A stretch of DNA of 64,000 bases, taken from positions 1-64,000 of the forward strand of contig JADJVK010000027.1 in assembly GCA_016710625.1 (NCBI GenBank). Direction: 5' to 3'. The notes under the pieces were generated by a model. It was not told the DNA's origin. It did not search any database and saw nothing but the letters and a program-made list of their open reading frames with translations. Below are positions 38,349 through 47,397 of this stretch, piece by piece (position 1 is the stretch's first letter; each line of letters begins with the position of its first letter). This stretch comes from Saprospiraceae bacterium. GTDB lineage: Bacteria > Bacteroidota > Bacteroidia > Chitinophagales > Saprospiraceae. The position numbers and the translations under genes are program-made.

Positions 38349-38996
38349 ATGATTATTTCAATAACGTCCTTGAAGGGTGGGGTAGGGAAGTCAACTTTAA
38401 CACAAAACTTGGCTGTCTGTTTTGCTCATATGGATTATAAGGTTTGTATTGTGGATGCTGATGCAAATCAAAGTTCATTGAGATGGGCTGGTTACAGACC
38501 AGATAATTTGCCAAAAATAATGGTGTCAGGACAGCAGGATGAAAATTCTTTGCTAAAAAATGTACGATTACTCAATAATGATTATGATATCGTTTTGATT
38601 GATGGTACGCCATCTCTATCAAAAACGACCAGTAAATTATTGTTAATAGCTGATTTAGTAATTATTCCCATTCTTCCAAGTGGTCTTGATTTTTGGGCAA
38701 CTGAAATTTTTATAGATCGCTTCGTTGAAGCTCAAGAATTAAGAGAGAAAAATATCCCTGCCTATTTTTTACTCAATCAATATGATGAAAGACAAAACCT
38801 TTCAAAAGAGTCGAAAGAAGCTCTTGGAATGTACGAAATTATCAAATGTTTAGAGAATAACGTGAAAAGTAGATCTGCCTATCGAAAAGCAATCATCGAT
38901 GGCTTAGGAGTATATGAATATAACGACCCAAAAGCAAAAGATGAAATGGTGGAGGTTGCCAATGAAATTATTCAAATAATGTCAAAAATATCCTAA
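38349..38996 (+). CDS. parA: ParA-family partition ATPase (type Ib)
   Basis: 215 residues, without the N-terminal DNA-binding extension of type Ia ParA. Deviant Walker A KGGVGKST at residues 9-16, Walker A' with VDADANQSSLRWA, Walker B-like IVLIDGTPSL, and the SGLDFWATE switch region. It drives segregation of the plasmid by ATP-dependent binding to the nucleoid. A small RHH protein gene follows 18 bp downstream, as in ParF/ParG pairs. The start is the ATG at 38349 directly before IISITSLKGG. Confidence 0.9.
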   Translation: MIISITSLKGGVGKSTLTQNLAVCFAHMDYKVCIVDADANQSSLRWAGYRPDNLPKIMVSGQQDENSLLKNVRLLNNDYDIVLIDGTPSLSKTTSKLLLIADLVIIPILPSGLDFWATEIFIDRFVEAQELREKNIPAYFLLNQYDERQNLSKESKEALGMYEIIKCLENNVKSRSAYRKAIIDGLGVYEYNDPKAKDEMVEVANEIIQIMSKIS

Positions 38997-39014
38997 ATCT
39001 AAAATTCAAATCGT

Positions 39015-39368
39015 ATGAGCAATAAATTAATGAAAACACTGACTCCGAAAGTAGATTTTAAAAAAGTAGATAAAAATATTGAAGCAACTGAAGCCTTGGT
39101 GGATGTTCTTCACAAAGAAAAAACCAAAAAAACACCAAAGATTGCTGAAAAAGTAAAACAAGAAGAACCTGTCGTTCAAAAGAAAGAAATTCTTGTGGCA
39201 GCACCAGCAACAGTTGTAGAACCAACAACAGAAAAAGAAGCTTTGAAACGACTTACAGTAGATATACCTGTAGATATTTTTTTGGAACTCCGACATAAAT
39301 CCATCAATCGTTTCATCACGATGAGAGAATATATAATCGAATTGATTAAGAAGGACTTAAACCAATAA
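39015..39368 (+). CDS. small ribbon-helix-helix partition partner (ParG-like)
   Basis: 117 residues. The first 75 are lysine/glutamate/proline-rich and likely disordered. Residues 78-115 (KRLTVDIPVDIFLELRHKSI then TMREYIIELIKKDL) match a ribbon-helix-helix DNA-binding fold: one strand, two helices. In type Ib systems the flexible tail stimulates the ParA ATPase and the RHH fold binds the centromere and represses the operon. Its stop codon is one base from that of the convergent rep gene. Assigned by fold and position, not by sequence family. Confidence 0.7.
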   Translation: MSNKLMKTLTPKVDFKKVDKNIEATEALVDVLHKEKTKKTPKIAEKVKQEEPVVQKKEILVAAPATVVEPTTEKEALKRLTVDIPVDIFLELRHKSINRFITMREYIIELIKKDLNQ

Positions 39369-39369
39369 T

Positions 39370-40806
39370 TTAACTTTCTTTCAGTTGATTAATAGCCTTT
39401 CTAAGTTTATTGGAGAGGCTATTAAATTCACTCATCATTTCAGTAAAATGCTCATTATTTTGGGTGATTATTTGTCCTATAACCAAATCAACTAAAGTTT
39501 TATCCTCTTTAAAATCCTGTAGAATCAAAGTTCTTCCCAGATTCGATTCTCGTTCTTTAATCAATATTTGTGTCAAGGGCATTTCTCTTAAAGTTTTGAT
39601 TGCCGCAGTGGTGATTTCAGGATTGTTTTCTGTAAGTCCTTTAACTATTTTATTGATTTCTTTTGTATGATCTTTGGTCAGCTGGTTTAAATTACCTTCT
39701 AATTGTTTAATTTTCAATTGTTTATCAAATGCTATCTTTTCACTTTTCTCCTTTTTTGATTCTGCTTCGTCCGTATAATTTTCTTTGATTGCTTTGAGAA
39801 AAAATCCAGCCATATTTTTGGAAATTTGCCCATTGCTTTTTGCTCTTTTCGTTACTCTTATAGCTTTTTGGATTTCTTTTTCGCCATACTTTTCGATAAC
39901 TTCACCAAAGGCAATAGGGGAGATGCCAAAATCAGCAACTAGAATAGATTCAAATTTGAGATACATTTGATCTCTTTCATTTTTCATTACTCCAGCTATC
40001 TCCTCATATTCTGCTAGTTCTTCAGATTCTGGAACGACCAATTCTTCAATTCCAAAAATCTCCTTTATTTTCACATCAGACTTGCGGTGAATAAAAAATT
40101 GTAAACTAACTACCTTCCTTCCTCTTTTCAGTTTGTCCACTTTCGATACTTCAATATCCGTATAGATATTAATGTCCCTCAAAGCGGGTTCAATAATTTT
40201 CTGGTAAAAATTGGCAAAAAGAGGGTACTCATTCTCGATTTCAAATACTCTTTTCAAATATTGGATTTCTAATGTCCTTTTTCCAATCTTTTCATATTGC
40301 TTCAAATGCTCATAAATCCTTAAGGTATAGTTACTTCTGAGTTGCTTTATATTTCTCAAATCGTAACTTGTATATTTTTCTCTCAATTCCAAAAGTAGTG
40401 GTCTCATGTCGGGATGAACGGATAAATCAATATATTCTTGTGCTTTTCGACTCGACTCGTTTTTCACTTTTTTCATCGAGTCAGACATTATTATGATAGG
40501 ATATTTCCGTTCTCTTAATACTCCATCCACTTCGTAAGGAATGTAGAATTTTTTGTTCATTAAGCTATCTGCTGCCTTTCTGAGGTAATTGTAGGAAGCA
40601 TTATCTTTGTGTAAATCAAAATCTTCGATAACATCCCTAAGATAAATTCTAAAAACATTAAAATCATTATCGGTGGGTCTCACTAAAGTCAGAACTTTAC
40701 TAAAGAGTCTTGATTCCCAAATATCAAAATTATACCTTGCTTCGATAAGTTTATTACTTTTTCGAATCAATTTTATCCCTCGATTTAAGTCATTTATCCT
40801 ACTCAT
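39370..40806 (-). CDS. Rep_3-superfamily plasmid replication initiator (RepB-like)
   Basis: 478 residues. Residues about 10-240 hold the two winged-helix domains of Rep_3 initiators: NKLIEARYNFDIWESRLFSK, YIPYEVDGVLRERKYPI, YTSYDLRNIKQLRSNYTLRI with YEHLKQY, and FQKIIEPALRDINIYTDIEV. A long C-terminal region (about residues 260-478) is helical and charged and has no family I know. Its gene starts at the edge of a field of 19-bp iterons, which is diagnostic for iteron-controlled replication, and the protein presumably represses itself by binding them. Confidence 0.88.
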   Translation of the reverse strand: MSRINDLNRGIKLIRKSNKLIEARYNFDIWESRLFSKVLTLVRPTDNDFNVFRIYLRDVIEDFDLHKDNASYNYLRKAADSLMNKKFYIPYEVDGVLRERKYPIIIMSDSMKKVKNESSRKAQEYIDLSVHPDMRPLLLELREKYTSYDLRNIKQLRSNYTLRIYEHLKQYEKIGKRTLEIQYLKRVFEIENEYPLFANFYQKIIEPALRDINIYTDIEVSKVDKLKRGRKVVSLQFFIHRKSDVKIKEIFGIEELVVPESEELAEYEEIAGVMKNERDQMYLKFESILVADFGISPIAFGEVIEKYGEKEIQKAIRVTKRAKSNGQISKNMAGFFLKAIKENYTDEAESKKEKSEKIAFDKQLKIKQLEGNLNQLTKDHTKEINKIVKGLTENNPEITTAAIKTLREMPLTQILIKERESNLGRTLILQDFKEDKTLVDLVIGQIITQNNEHFTEMMSEFNSLSNKLRKAINQLKES

Positions 40807-40832
40807 GACTCATATTTTTTAAAGTTTTATTT

Positions 40833-41616
40833 TCCTAATTTAGTTATAGTTAAGTTTATTGGGTTCTAATTAAGTGTTTCAATAACAATTCTATTCATTC
40901 CTAAAATAGTTATAGTTCATATTATTTTCAAAAAATAACAAAACTATATATTATTGATAATCAATGTTTTAAAATTCAATAATTCGGAAAATACATCCTT
41001 ATTCAATTGCTCCTAAAATGGTTATAGTTCAAGGCGAAATATTCTATTTTATCACAATTCTACCATATATTTCAACACTTAAATAAATGTAATTTCATTC
41101 CTAAATTGGTTATATTTGGGCAAAATAGTAAATATTAGAATGAAACTTATATTATAAACCCTTTGTAAACAACTAGGTAAAAAAAATTACCATAATTATT
41201 TTACTCCTAAATCAGTTATAGTTAAAGATAATATATAAATAAACATTATTGATAACATATTAATAATCAATTGTTTTATATATTTATCAAAAGCAATATT
41301 TGAAATATTAGACAAATATCCTAAAAAAGTTATAATTATTCCTAAAAAAGTTATTTTATTTCCGAAAATAGTTATAAATTTTCCTAATCTAGTTATATAT
41401 AATCCTAATATGGTTATATTTTCTCCTATAATAGTTATATTAAAGTTCGTATCTATTTGATATTCTGCATATTACACAGATGTAAAATACAAAATATATT
41501 AAAATACAATAAAATACAACAATTTATATAAAATCTTGCTGGTGTAATTTCTTAATAAAATATATTTGTTCTATTAAAATAGAATAAAAAGGGCGACTCC
41601 TAATTTAGTTATAGTT
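40833..41616. repeat. iteron array / plasmid replication origin
   Basis: Twelve copies of a 19-bp direct repeat with consensus TCCTAAWWTAGTTATAGTT start at 40833, 40899, 41011, 41099, 41205, 41319, 41340, 41361, 41382, 41403, 41424 and 41598. The six from 41319 to 41424 are spaced exactly 21 bp apart, so they lie on one face of the helix. The first copies lie in the promoter region of rep, which suggests autoregulation. This is the layout of Rep_3 origins such as those of RK2, pSC101 and Bacteroidota plasmids. Confidence 0.9.
41480..41534. other. candidate DNA-unwinding element
   Basis: Nearly pure AT with short direct repeats of AAAATACAA (GTAAAATACAAAATATATT, then AAAATACAATAAAATACAAC), between the in-phase iteron block and the last outlying iteron. 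Position and composition fit an origin melting region. No clear DnaA box was found. Confidence 0.4.
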
Positions 41617-41670
41617 AGTATAAAAGATTTAAATTTAAACGTTTATAATAACCCATCCTCATCAATTACA

Positions 41671-42151
41671 TTAAGAATAATTGATCCAATTATTTAGATA
41701 CTCCAGAAATCTTCTATGATAATTTATTTGTCCTAAATGATAAGCCAAATGACTGGTTAAATGTAGTAAAAAATAAAGTGGAAGGTCTTTTGACAAATCG
41801 ATGTGGAAAGGACATCAAAGGGTAAGGGATTGATAATTGTTCGGTTGTCAACTTGGAAAGACTGTTTTCAACCACATCAATAGTAGCCTTTATTTTTTCA
41901 ATAATTTCAGTTCTAACAACATTTTTGCTAGAAAACTCCAATGGGCGATCTCTAATATAACCTGTCTTACCAAGATTTGCCCCAATAAATGCATTCAAAT
42001 TACCAACCAAATGCAAGGCTAAATTTCCAGCAGAATTACTAATATTTTTATCAATTTCCCACATTTTGCTTTCGTCATGATAAGCTTCCAATTCGGAAAT
42101 GACATGTTCTAAATCTCTCCTTATAATCAAATTCAAACTATTCGTTAACAT
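41671..42151 (-). pseudogene. DinB-like (DUF1572) protein, frameshifted
   Basis: The open frame 41714-42151 (145 codons) has the DUF1572 N-terminal pattern: HVISELEAYHDESKMWEID, NSAGNLALHLVGNLNAFIGA and RDRPLEFSSKNV. It then leaves the conserved frame near 41800-41815. Reading one base over restores HIDLSKDLPLYFLLHLTSHL and AYHLGQINYHRRFLEYL, the expected metal-binding C-terminus, ending at a TAA at 41671-41673. DUF1572 proteins are DinB-fold putative metal enzymes. A single extra C in the TTTCCACA run would explain it. Confidence 0.7.
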
Positions 42152-42391
42152 CGTATTGTAATTTTTTTTGAATATTAATTTTATTTAGAAATAAAACCTA
42201 ATTGATAATAAAGAACATTAAAAAGAAAATAATTGTTTTCAAAAAATGACCCTTAAAAAGTTAATTCAAAAATAGTTTTTAAGAATTTGCATCCATTTAA
42301 AAGCCCATTTACGTTCCCTAAGCAGTAAAATAAATGTAAAAAAGTGTAAATCATAGCGGCTAACACCATTAATTTGATTTAATTTGTGCAT

Positions 42392-43291
42392 ATGAAATGG
42401 ATTTTTTATTTTCTGTTCACCTTTTCAATTTTCATTTGGCTGTATTCTGCCTTTTCGTTTGTGAATGATAAGGCTGCAGATCCAGAAAAAACATATTGAA
42501 ATCGTCTTAAGGACATCGGGCATAAATTATTGTTGCTTGCTAATGATTCTACATCGAGGGTTTTGCCCATTCAAAAAATGAATGATCATACCTATCAGAT
42601 TTCCTTCGAAAAAGCTTTTGACTTTGTCTCTGACTCTTTGATTCATTTGGTGAGCAATCAATTGGAGCGGAATGGTTTGCCCAAAGAGCATATTGTGAGT
42701 GTGCTAGACTGTAATAAAATGCAAACCATTTTTGCTTATGAAATCCGTTTCCCAAGAGATAGCGTTTTGCCTTGTAGGGGTAGAAACCAAAATACAGATT
42801 GTTATATTGTCCAAATTGAGTTTTTGAATACAAATAAAAATAGGGTAGGGTGGTTGATGGGTTCCACTTTTTTTATGTTTTTAATCGGATTTTATTTTGT
42901 TAGTAGCCTGAAAAAAAATACCGCCAAAAAGGAAAGTGTTGTAAACAATACACTAAATATCGAAGACCCTAAAATTTCATTTTTGACGGTAGGAAAGTTT
43001 AAGTTTTTTACTCAAAAAAATTTATTAGTCATGGATGATGTGTCCACTATTTTGTCGGATAAAGAATCAAAACTACTGAAAATATTTGCTGACAACCCCA
43101 ACCAAATAATGGAAAGGGGGTTATTGCTAAAAGAAGTTTGGGAAAATGAAGGCATTTTTGTGATGAGTAGGAATTTGGATGTTTTAGTCTCGAAACTCCG
43201 TAAAAAGTTAGCATTAGATGCAAACATAAAAATAACCAATATCCATGGAAAAGGATATAAAATGATCCTAGACGACGCAATAATCGCCTAA
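42392..43291 (+). pseudogene. membrane-bound winged-helix (ToxR-like) regulator with in-frame stop
   Basis: An ATG at 42392 opens a frame with a membrane helix (IFYFLFTFSIFIWLYSAF). It meets TGA at 42497-42499 and continues in the same frame: NRLKDIGHKLLLLANDSTSR, then a presumed periplasmic domain with two cysteines (VLDCNK, LPCRGRNQNTDCY), a second helix (MGSTFFMFLIGFYFVSSL) and a cytoplasmic OmpR-type winged helix (ILSDKESKLLKIFADNPNQI, MSRNLDVLVSKLRKKL, IHGKGYKM). The Bacteroidota family keeps this whole order, so TGA replaces a sense codon; 42530-43291 alone would lack the first helix. One-component transmembrane regulator; signal unknown. Confidence 0.75.
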
Positions 43292-43319
43292 GGAAAGCCT
43301 ATTTTCCACCAAAAAAGGT

Positions 43320-43625
43320 TTAAAATTTCATTATTTTAGTAAAAAAACTTTGTTGCTCAGTTTGTATAAGAAGAAAATAAACGCCATTTTGAAAAGGTGC
43401 AATAGAAAAATCGGAAGTAAAGAAAGTTTGTAAAAATTCTCCAGAAAGGGAATACATTTTCACTTGCTTCAACTCGTCATTTTTCAGCTCCAAATGAACC
43501 CAATCTGCCGTTGGGTTTGGATAAATAATAAAAGTTGGATTGGCTAATTCTTTGTTGTCAGTTGGAGCAAAAAACTCAAAAGCTCCGATATCTATTTTGT
43601 TATATTTGTTTCCTAATTTCTGCAT
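43320..43625 (-). pseudogene. beta-helix T9SS protein, C-terminal fragment
   Basis: 101 codons carrying the end of a parallel beta-helix domain (NKIDIGAFEFF) and a T9SS type A sorting domain (FIIYPNPTADWVHLEL, VKMYSLSGEFLQTF, FQNGVYFLLI, ending TKIMKF). It lies in a different frame from the preceding fragment, so at least one indel is present around 43600-43660. Confidence 0.65.
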
Positions 43626-43636
43626 TACAAGTGTCT

Positions 43637-44296
43637 TTATACATCCATTTGGGTTTGCAAATCATAGCCATTTACTGACTTATTTACCTCAATACCAGCA
43701 TCTTTTGCAATTGAGGTAGTTATTAACTGATAATTGTATTTTGCGGCATCTACAAACCCAAAATCCGCAATATTGTTGCTGACCAGATTGTTTGAAGAAT
43801 CCACAACTGCTGCCGAGCCTAAGAAAAGCCCTCCTGTTTTTGCACCTGCCAAAATATTGTTTTTCACAAATAAGGTATCCGTTCCCGATTGGGTGTGAAT
43901 AAAACTCCCAGTTGATTTTTTGTTAATAAAGGTATTGTTACAAATCCAAATTTTATGGGGTGCTGGGTTCGACAATCCTTCTAGTCCATAACCCAATAAA
44001 TTGGAATTTGCTGAACTGGGTCCCTGCTCAATAATATTTCCGACAATAACCGTTGTGCCACCATTGGGCAAATCAATCGTTCGGCTATCCGTACTTTGCT
44101 CATTTGCAATCCTATTGTACAAAATAAAATTATAGGTAGCTCTACTTTTTAGTTCATGACCTTCGGCAATAGCATCGTGAGTATAATTGTATCGGAAAAC
44201 GAAAGTATCGATATGATTGATATAAATATTGTGTTGATAGCCAGGGTTGGAGCTACTTCCGCCATGAAAAAATTCTGAAAATTCTACAGTAGTTTT
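43637..44296 (-). pseudogene. beta-helix T9SS protein, middle fragment
   Basis: The frame continues without shift from the N-terminal fragment after a TGA at 44297-44299 (KTTVEFSEFFHGGSSSNPGY, then NYTHDAIAEGHELKSRATYN). It carries right-handed beta-helix turns: YNRIANEQST, VIVGNIIEQG, ICNNTFINK, VKNNILAGAK and SNNLVSNNI. The first internal ATG is at 44122. Such domains are polysaccharide-lyase-like or adhesive; no catalytic residues were recognised. Confidence 0.6.
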
Positions 44297-44745
44297 TCAA
44301 TTAGCGATATTTCCACATAAAATGCCCATTTCATTTCCAATAAATTTACATTTATGTATGTACAAATTGGCTCCTTCCTGTCGGATTCCAGCCCCATTTC
44401 TATCAATTACAGCGGCATTGGCGAATTCGATATTCTCAACTCTAACATTGGCTCCACTAATTACAAAAATGCCTTTTCCATTAGATGCATCATTTGCAAT
44501 AATCGACCCAGCTTCCAATCGAGGTCTGCCACCAACGCCTTTAATCAATAAATTGTTTTTATCCCATTTCACTTGAGGATCATTCAAGTATGTCGCAAAA
44601 TCAATGAGGATGGTATCACCATTTTGCACCAAAGCAGCTACTTTACTGCAATATGTATAAGTTCTGTGGGTCCAACTTGCCAAGTTTTTGAAAAGCGAAG
44701 GGTAAAAAACTAAAAGAAAACACAAAAGCTAAAATTGGAAACTTC
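44297..44745 (-). pseudogene. beta-helix T9SS protein, N-terminal fragment
   Basis: The true start is probably the ATG at 44745, which gives a good signal peptide (MKFPILAFVFSFSFLPFAF). Two shifts between about 44665 and 44697 are needed to reach the conserved part: RTYTYCSKVAALVQNGDTIL, KWDKNNLLIKGVGGRPRLEA and VENIEFANAAV, then IHKCKFIGNEMGI. The frame stops at TGA 44297-44299 and is open again directly after it. The intact protein would be about 470 residues with a C-terminal T9SS domain. Confidence 0.6.
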
Positions 44746-44828
44746 ATAAAAATCAAAGGTGTAAATAAATCAATGTAGTTGCAGTTTAAAGTTAAAATCC
44801 AAATTTAAAGCATTTAGTAATTATTTTG

Positions 44829-45215
44829 TTAGGTCTTAATAGTTTTTCTTTTTCTATTTTCAATCAGAATTAGAATTCCAATAATAATAAATGGAATAAT
44901 AGAACAAATAATTTTAAAATTGGAACTTATGATGCCAATGAAGAAGACAAAAAGCAATAGCAAGCTCAGGCAACCCAAGCCAATGTAAGTCAATAATTTG
45001 CTCGGTTGTTTTTGAAATAAAGTAATGAATAATAAAACTTGACCAATAAAAGGAAATTGGATAAAAGGATGTAAGACGGAGATTGGATCCGTAAAAATCT
45101 TTGTAAATATTTCATATTCCGCTTGAAAAAGAAACATTTGGCTACCTTTTCCCCATTCTAAAAAACCAAATAATGAAGTGAGGATTAAACAAAAATTGAG
45201 GATTTTTAATTTCAT
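44829..45215 (-). CDS. small integral membrane protein, unknown function
   Basis: 128 residues with about four membrane helices (ILNFCLILTSLFGFLEW, FPFIGQVLLFITLFQ, LLTYIGLGCLSLLLLFVFFI, ICSIIPFIIIGILILI). I cannot place it in a named family. Its start overlaps the end of the aspartyl protease gene by 4 bp, so the two are translationally coupled. Confidence 0.65.
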   Translation of the reverse strand: MKLKILNFCLILTSLFGFLEWGKGSQMFLFQAEYEIFTKIFTDPISVLHPFIQFPFIGQVLLFITLFQKQPSKLLTYIGLGCLSLLLLFVFFIGIISSNFKIICSIIPFIIIGILILIENRKRKTIKT

Positions 45216-46342
45216 ATTTTTTCCTTGTACGGTGATGAAAATAAGGTATTCGATTTTAAATAAATGCTATCTTTCTGCAAATCAATAATCATATTGAACC
45301 GTTTTAATAACTCGTTCCCAAAATAGTTTATCTGTGAGCCCACAGGGCTTTTGAATCCAAGTTTTGATGTAGGGACATTTTTAAGTTTAAATCTGTTTAA
45401 ACTAACTTGTGGAATGGAAATAATCGTTGTTTCATATTTTCTTCCAGCACCATCACTAAAGGATGATTTTCTGATAACTTTTTGATTTTCAGGAAAATGT
45501 TGCTCCACCAGCCATGCACTATCTAAAACCATCGCCAAATCTGAACCCGTATCAACTAAGAAATTTCCAATATAATTTTTTTGGTCAATTTGAATTGCCG
45601 CTTCTATACATAATAAGGATTGGATAAATTTTATATTTGATCGAACGTAACCTTTTTCAATTTTTGGTAATTTTGAATGAACTATAAGGATATTTTTATC
45701 ATAGTTGATTTCAACAATTTTTCCATCAAATGCTCGCCACCCAAATCTTCCATCCATTCCATGAGAAGCATTATTTGCAATTTGTACATTGGGTGCATCC
45801 CAATGACATTTTCCCATTTGAATTTTATCAATTTTCTTTTGTCTGAATTTAGAGAAAGCTGGTTTTGTAAATCGGAAATCAAGAGTGCCAAGATCAAAAT
45901 GTAGATTTAGGGTATCGCTATTATTAACGATACTTTGAACTTTAATGGCTTCAAAATTATTCAATTTGAAGGGAATGGTATCTGGAAAAATCTCCGATTT
46001 TACAGCATCTTTTTCATATGCTTTTGAGCTTACAATTCTTGTGTAACATGTGTCTTTTCCATTCAATAAAATTATGAAATTGAAAATTGTTCCTGGTTTA
46101 ACTTTAACTTTTATCGAATCAATATCTGTATAAAAAACAACCCATTTTGGTTTCGAAGACCTGTCGGCAGTATAGATGTCGGGTTTGGTTTCAGGAGAAA
46201 GCGACCAAGCATTTTTATCAAGATAATCACCATCTTTTATGGCAACCTTTGAGGAATTAGCTTTAATAACTAGTAATTTCTTTTGCCCAAAAGAAACCAA
46301 TGGAATTATTGAAATCAAAATTAAACTTAGTAATTTTCTCAT
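45212..46342 (-). CDS. secreted retropepsin-like aspartyl protease
   Basis: 376 residues. Signal peptide (ending LVSFGQ), then an all-beta region. The catalytic motif is FLVDTGSDLAMVL near residue 265, with the second retropepsin element in LGFKSPVGSQINYFGNELLK, followed by RFNMIIDLQKDSIYL. Single-lobe aspartyl proteases of this kind (aspartyl_protease_2) must dimerise to be active. Located in the periplasm or outside the cell. The target is unknown. Couples to the small membrane protein downstream. Confidence 0.78.
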   Translation of the reverse strand: MRKLLSLILISIIPLVSFGQKKLLVIKANSSKVAIKDGDYLDKNAWSLSPETKPDIYTADRSSKPKWVVFYTDIDSIKVKVKPGTIFNFIILLNGKDTCYTRIVSSKAYEKDAVKSEIFPDTIPFKLNNFEAIKVQSIVNNSDTLNLHFDLGTLDFRFTKPAFSKFRQKKIDKIQMGKCHWDAPNVQIANNASHGMDGRFGWRAFDGKIVEINYDKNILIVHSKLPKIEKGYVRSNIKFIQSLLCIEAAIQIDQKNYIGNFLVDTGSDLAMVLDSAWLVEQHFPENQKVIRKSSFSDGAGRKYETTIISIPQVSLNRFKLKNVPTSKLGFKSPVGSQINYFGNELLKRFNMIIDLQKDSIYLKSNTLFSSPYKEKI

Positions 46343-46422
46343 TTTAGGTAGCGATTCTTAAAATATTGTTTTACTATCGAATGAATCGTTCTTTGGGGTT
46401 TTAAAATTAATCAACTCATTAA

Positions 46423-47022
46423 TTATTTAATGTTTTGAATCTTATTTTTTAAATTATTTTTCACCTCATTTTCCCATTCTGCTTTCAAAATACTCAACAC
46501 AATGCTGTCTCTTCTTTCTCCATTTGGTTTGAATCCATTACTTCTTAAAATGCCTTCCGTTTTACAACCGATGCTATGCATAGCTGCAATACTCCTTTTG
46601 TTGTCATTATCAGCCCTGAATTCCACTCTTTCCATCCCTAAGGTCTCAAATGCAAAATCTAATAGTAAATATTTACATTGTTTGTTCAATCCAGTACCTT
46701 GAAAATCTTTGCCATACCATGTATAACCAAGTTGTAAACATTTGTTAGTCAGCTGAATATCATAAAATCGAGTGCTGCCGGCAAATTGATTGGTTTTTTT
46801 GTCAAACACGATGAATGGATACTCTTTTTGGGCATTTCTTCCATCTATTGCCAATTGAATATAATTTTTCAAACCAGCTGCTCCACCTGCCTGTACCAGC
46901 GAATATTTCCAAATCTCTGGCTCGTTCATGGCGAATGAAATCAATAATTCATAATCAGCTAATTCCAGAGGTCTCAAAAGAGCCCTTTCATTTTCTAAAA
47001 TATATTGATGCTGGAAATTCAT
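46423..47022 (-). CDS. GNAT N-acetyltransferase (RimJ/RimL-like)
   Basis: 199 residues. RimJ/RimL-type GNAT: ALLRPLELADYELLISFAMN at the start, FAGSTRFYDI, the acetyl-CoA loop YTWYGKDFQGTGLNKQCKYL, and VEFRADNDNKRSIAAMHSIG near the end, followed by GERRDSIVLSILKAEW. Relatives acetylate N-termini of ribosomal or other proteins, or small amines. The 375 bp upstream (47023-47397) carry no gene. Confidence 0.82.
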   Translation of the reverse strand: MNFQHQYILENERALLRPLELADYELLISFAMNEPEIWKYSLVQAGGAAGLKNYIQLAIDGRNAQKEYPFIVFDKKTNQFAGSTRFYDIQLTNKCLQLGYTWYGKDFQGTGLNKQCKYLLLDFAFETLGMERVEFRADNDNKRSIAAMHSIGCKTEGILRSNGFKPNGERRDSIVLSILKAEWENEVKNNLKNKIQNIK

Positions 47023-47311
47023 AATTGTTTAATATAAGATTCAAGAATTGTAATATAGGATTATAGTACAAAAACATAACGATTTTTGAATTAATAATGT
47101 TAATCCAAATTTTTGCAAATGACTTTATTTATGATAAAGTCATTGTAAATATAAGAAATTTAATCGGAAATAAGCTGTAAATACAGACGAATATTGGCTA
47201 TTCTTTGACCAGATTAGTCAATTTTATTTAAATATTTGTTTACTTAGTAACGAGGTTTATTGATTTTAGAAAACACTAATAACTAAGGTTCTGTGTATGA
47301 TCGTAATAAAA

Positions 47312-47383
47312 AAGTGATTTGGAAAGCAAGTTGAAAAATTACCCTATTTAAATTGTAAATTTCAAAATACCACCAAATCACTT
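47312..47383. terminator. long-loop inverted repeat after katG
   Basis: AAGTGATTTGG at 47312-47322 is the exact reverse complement of CCAAATCACTT at 47373-47383, with a 50-nt loop. It lies just after the katG stop, and on the minus strand the second arm is followed by AAAAAA/T-rich sequence. It may be a terminator or an RNA structure; the long loop is unusual. Confidence 0.4.
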
Positions 47384-47397
47384 CACTTTTGATTTTT

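Noticed and set aside
42497..44299. TGA read as a sense codon (recoding)
   Set aside because: Two genes have same-frame TGA, but intact genes such as those ending at 27969, 29112 and 29635 use TGA as stop, so genome-wide recoding is unlikely.
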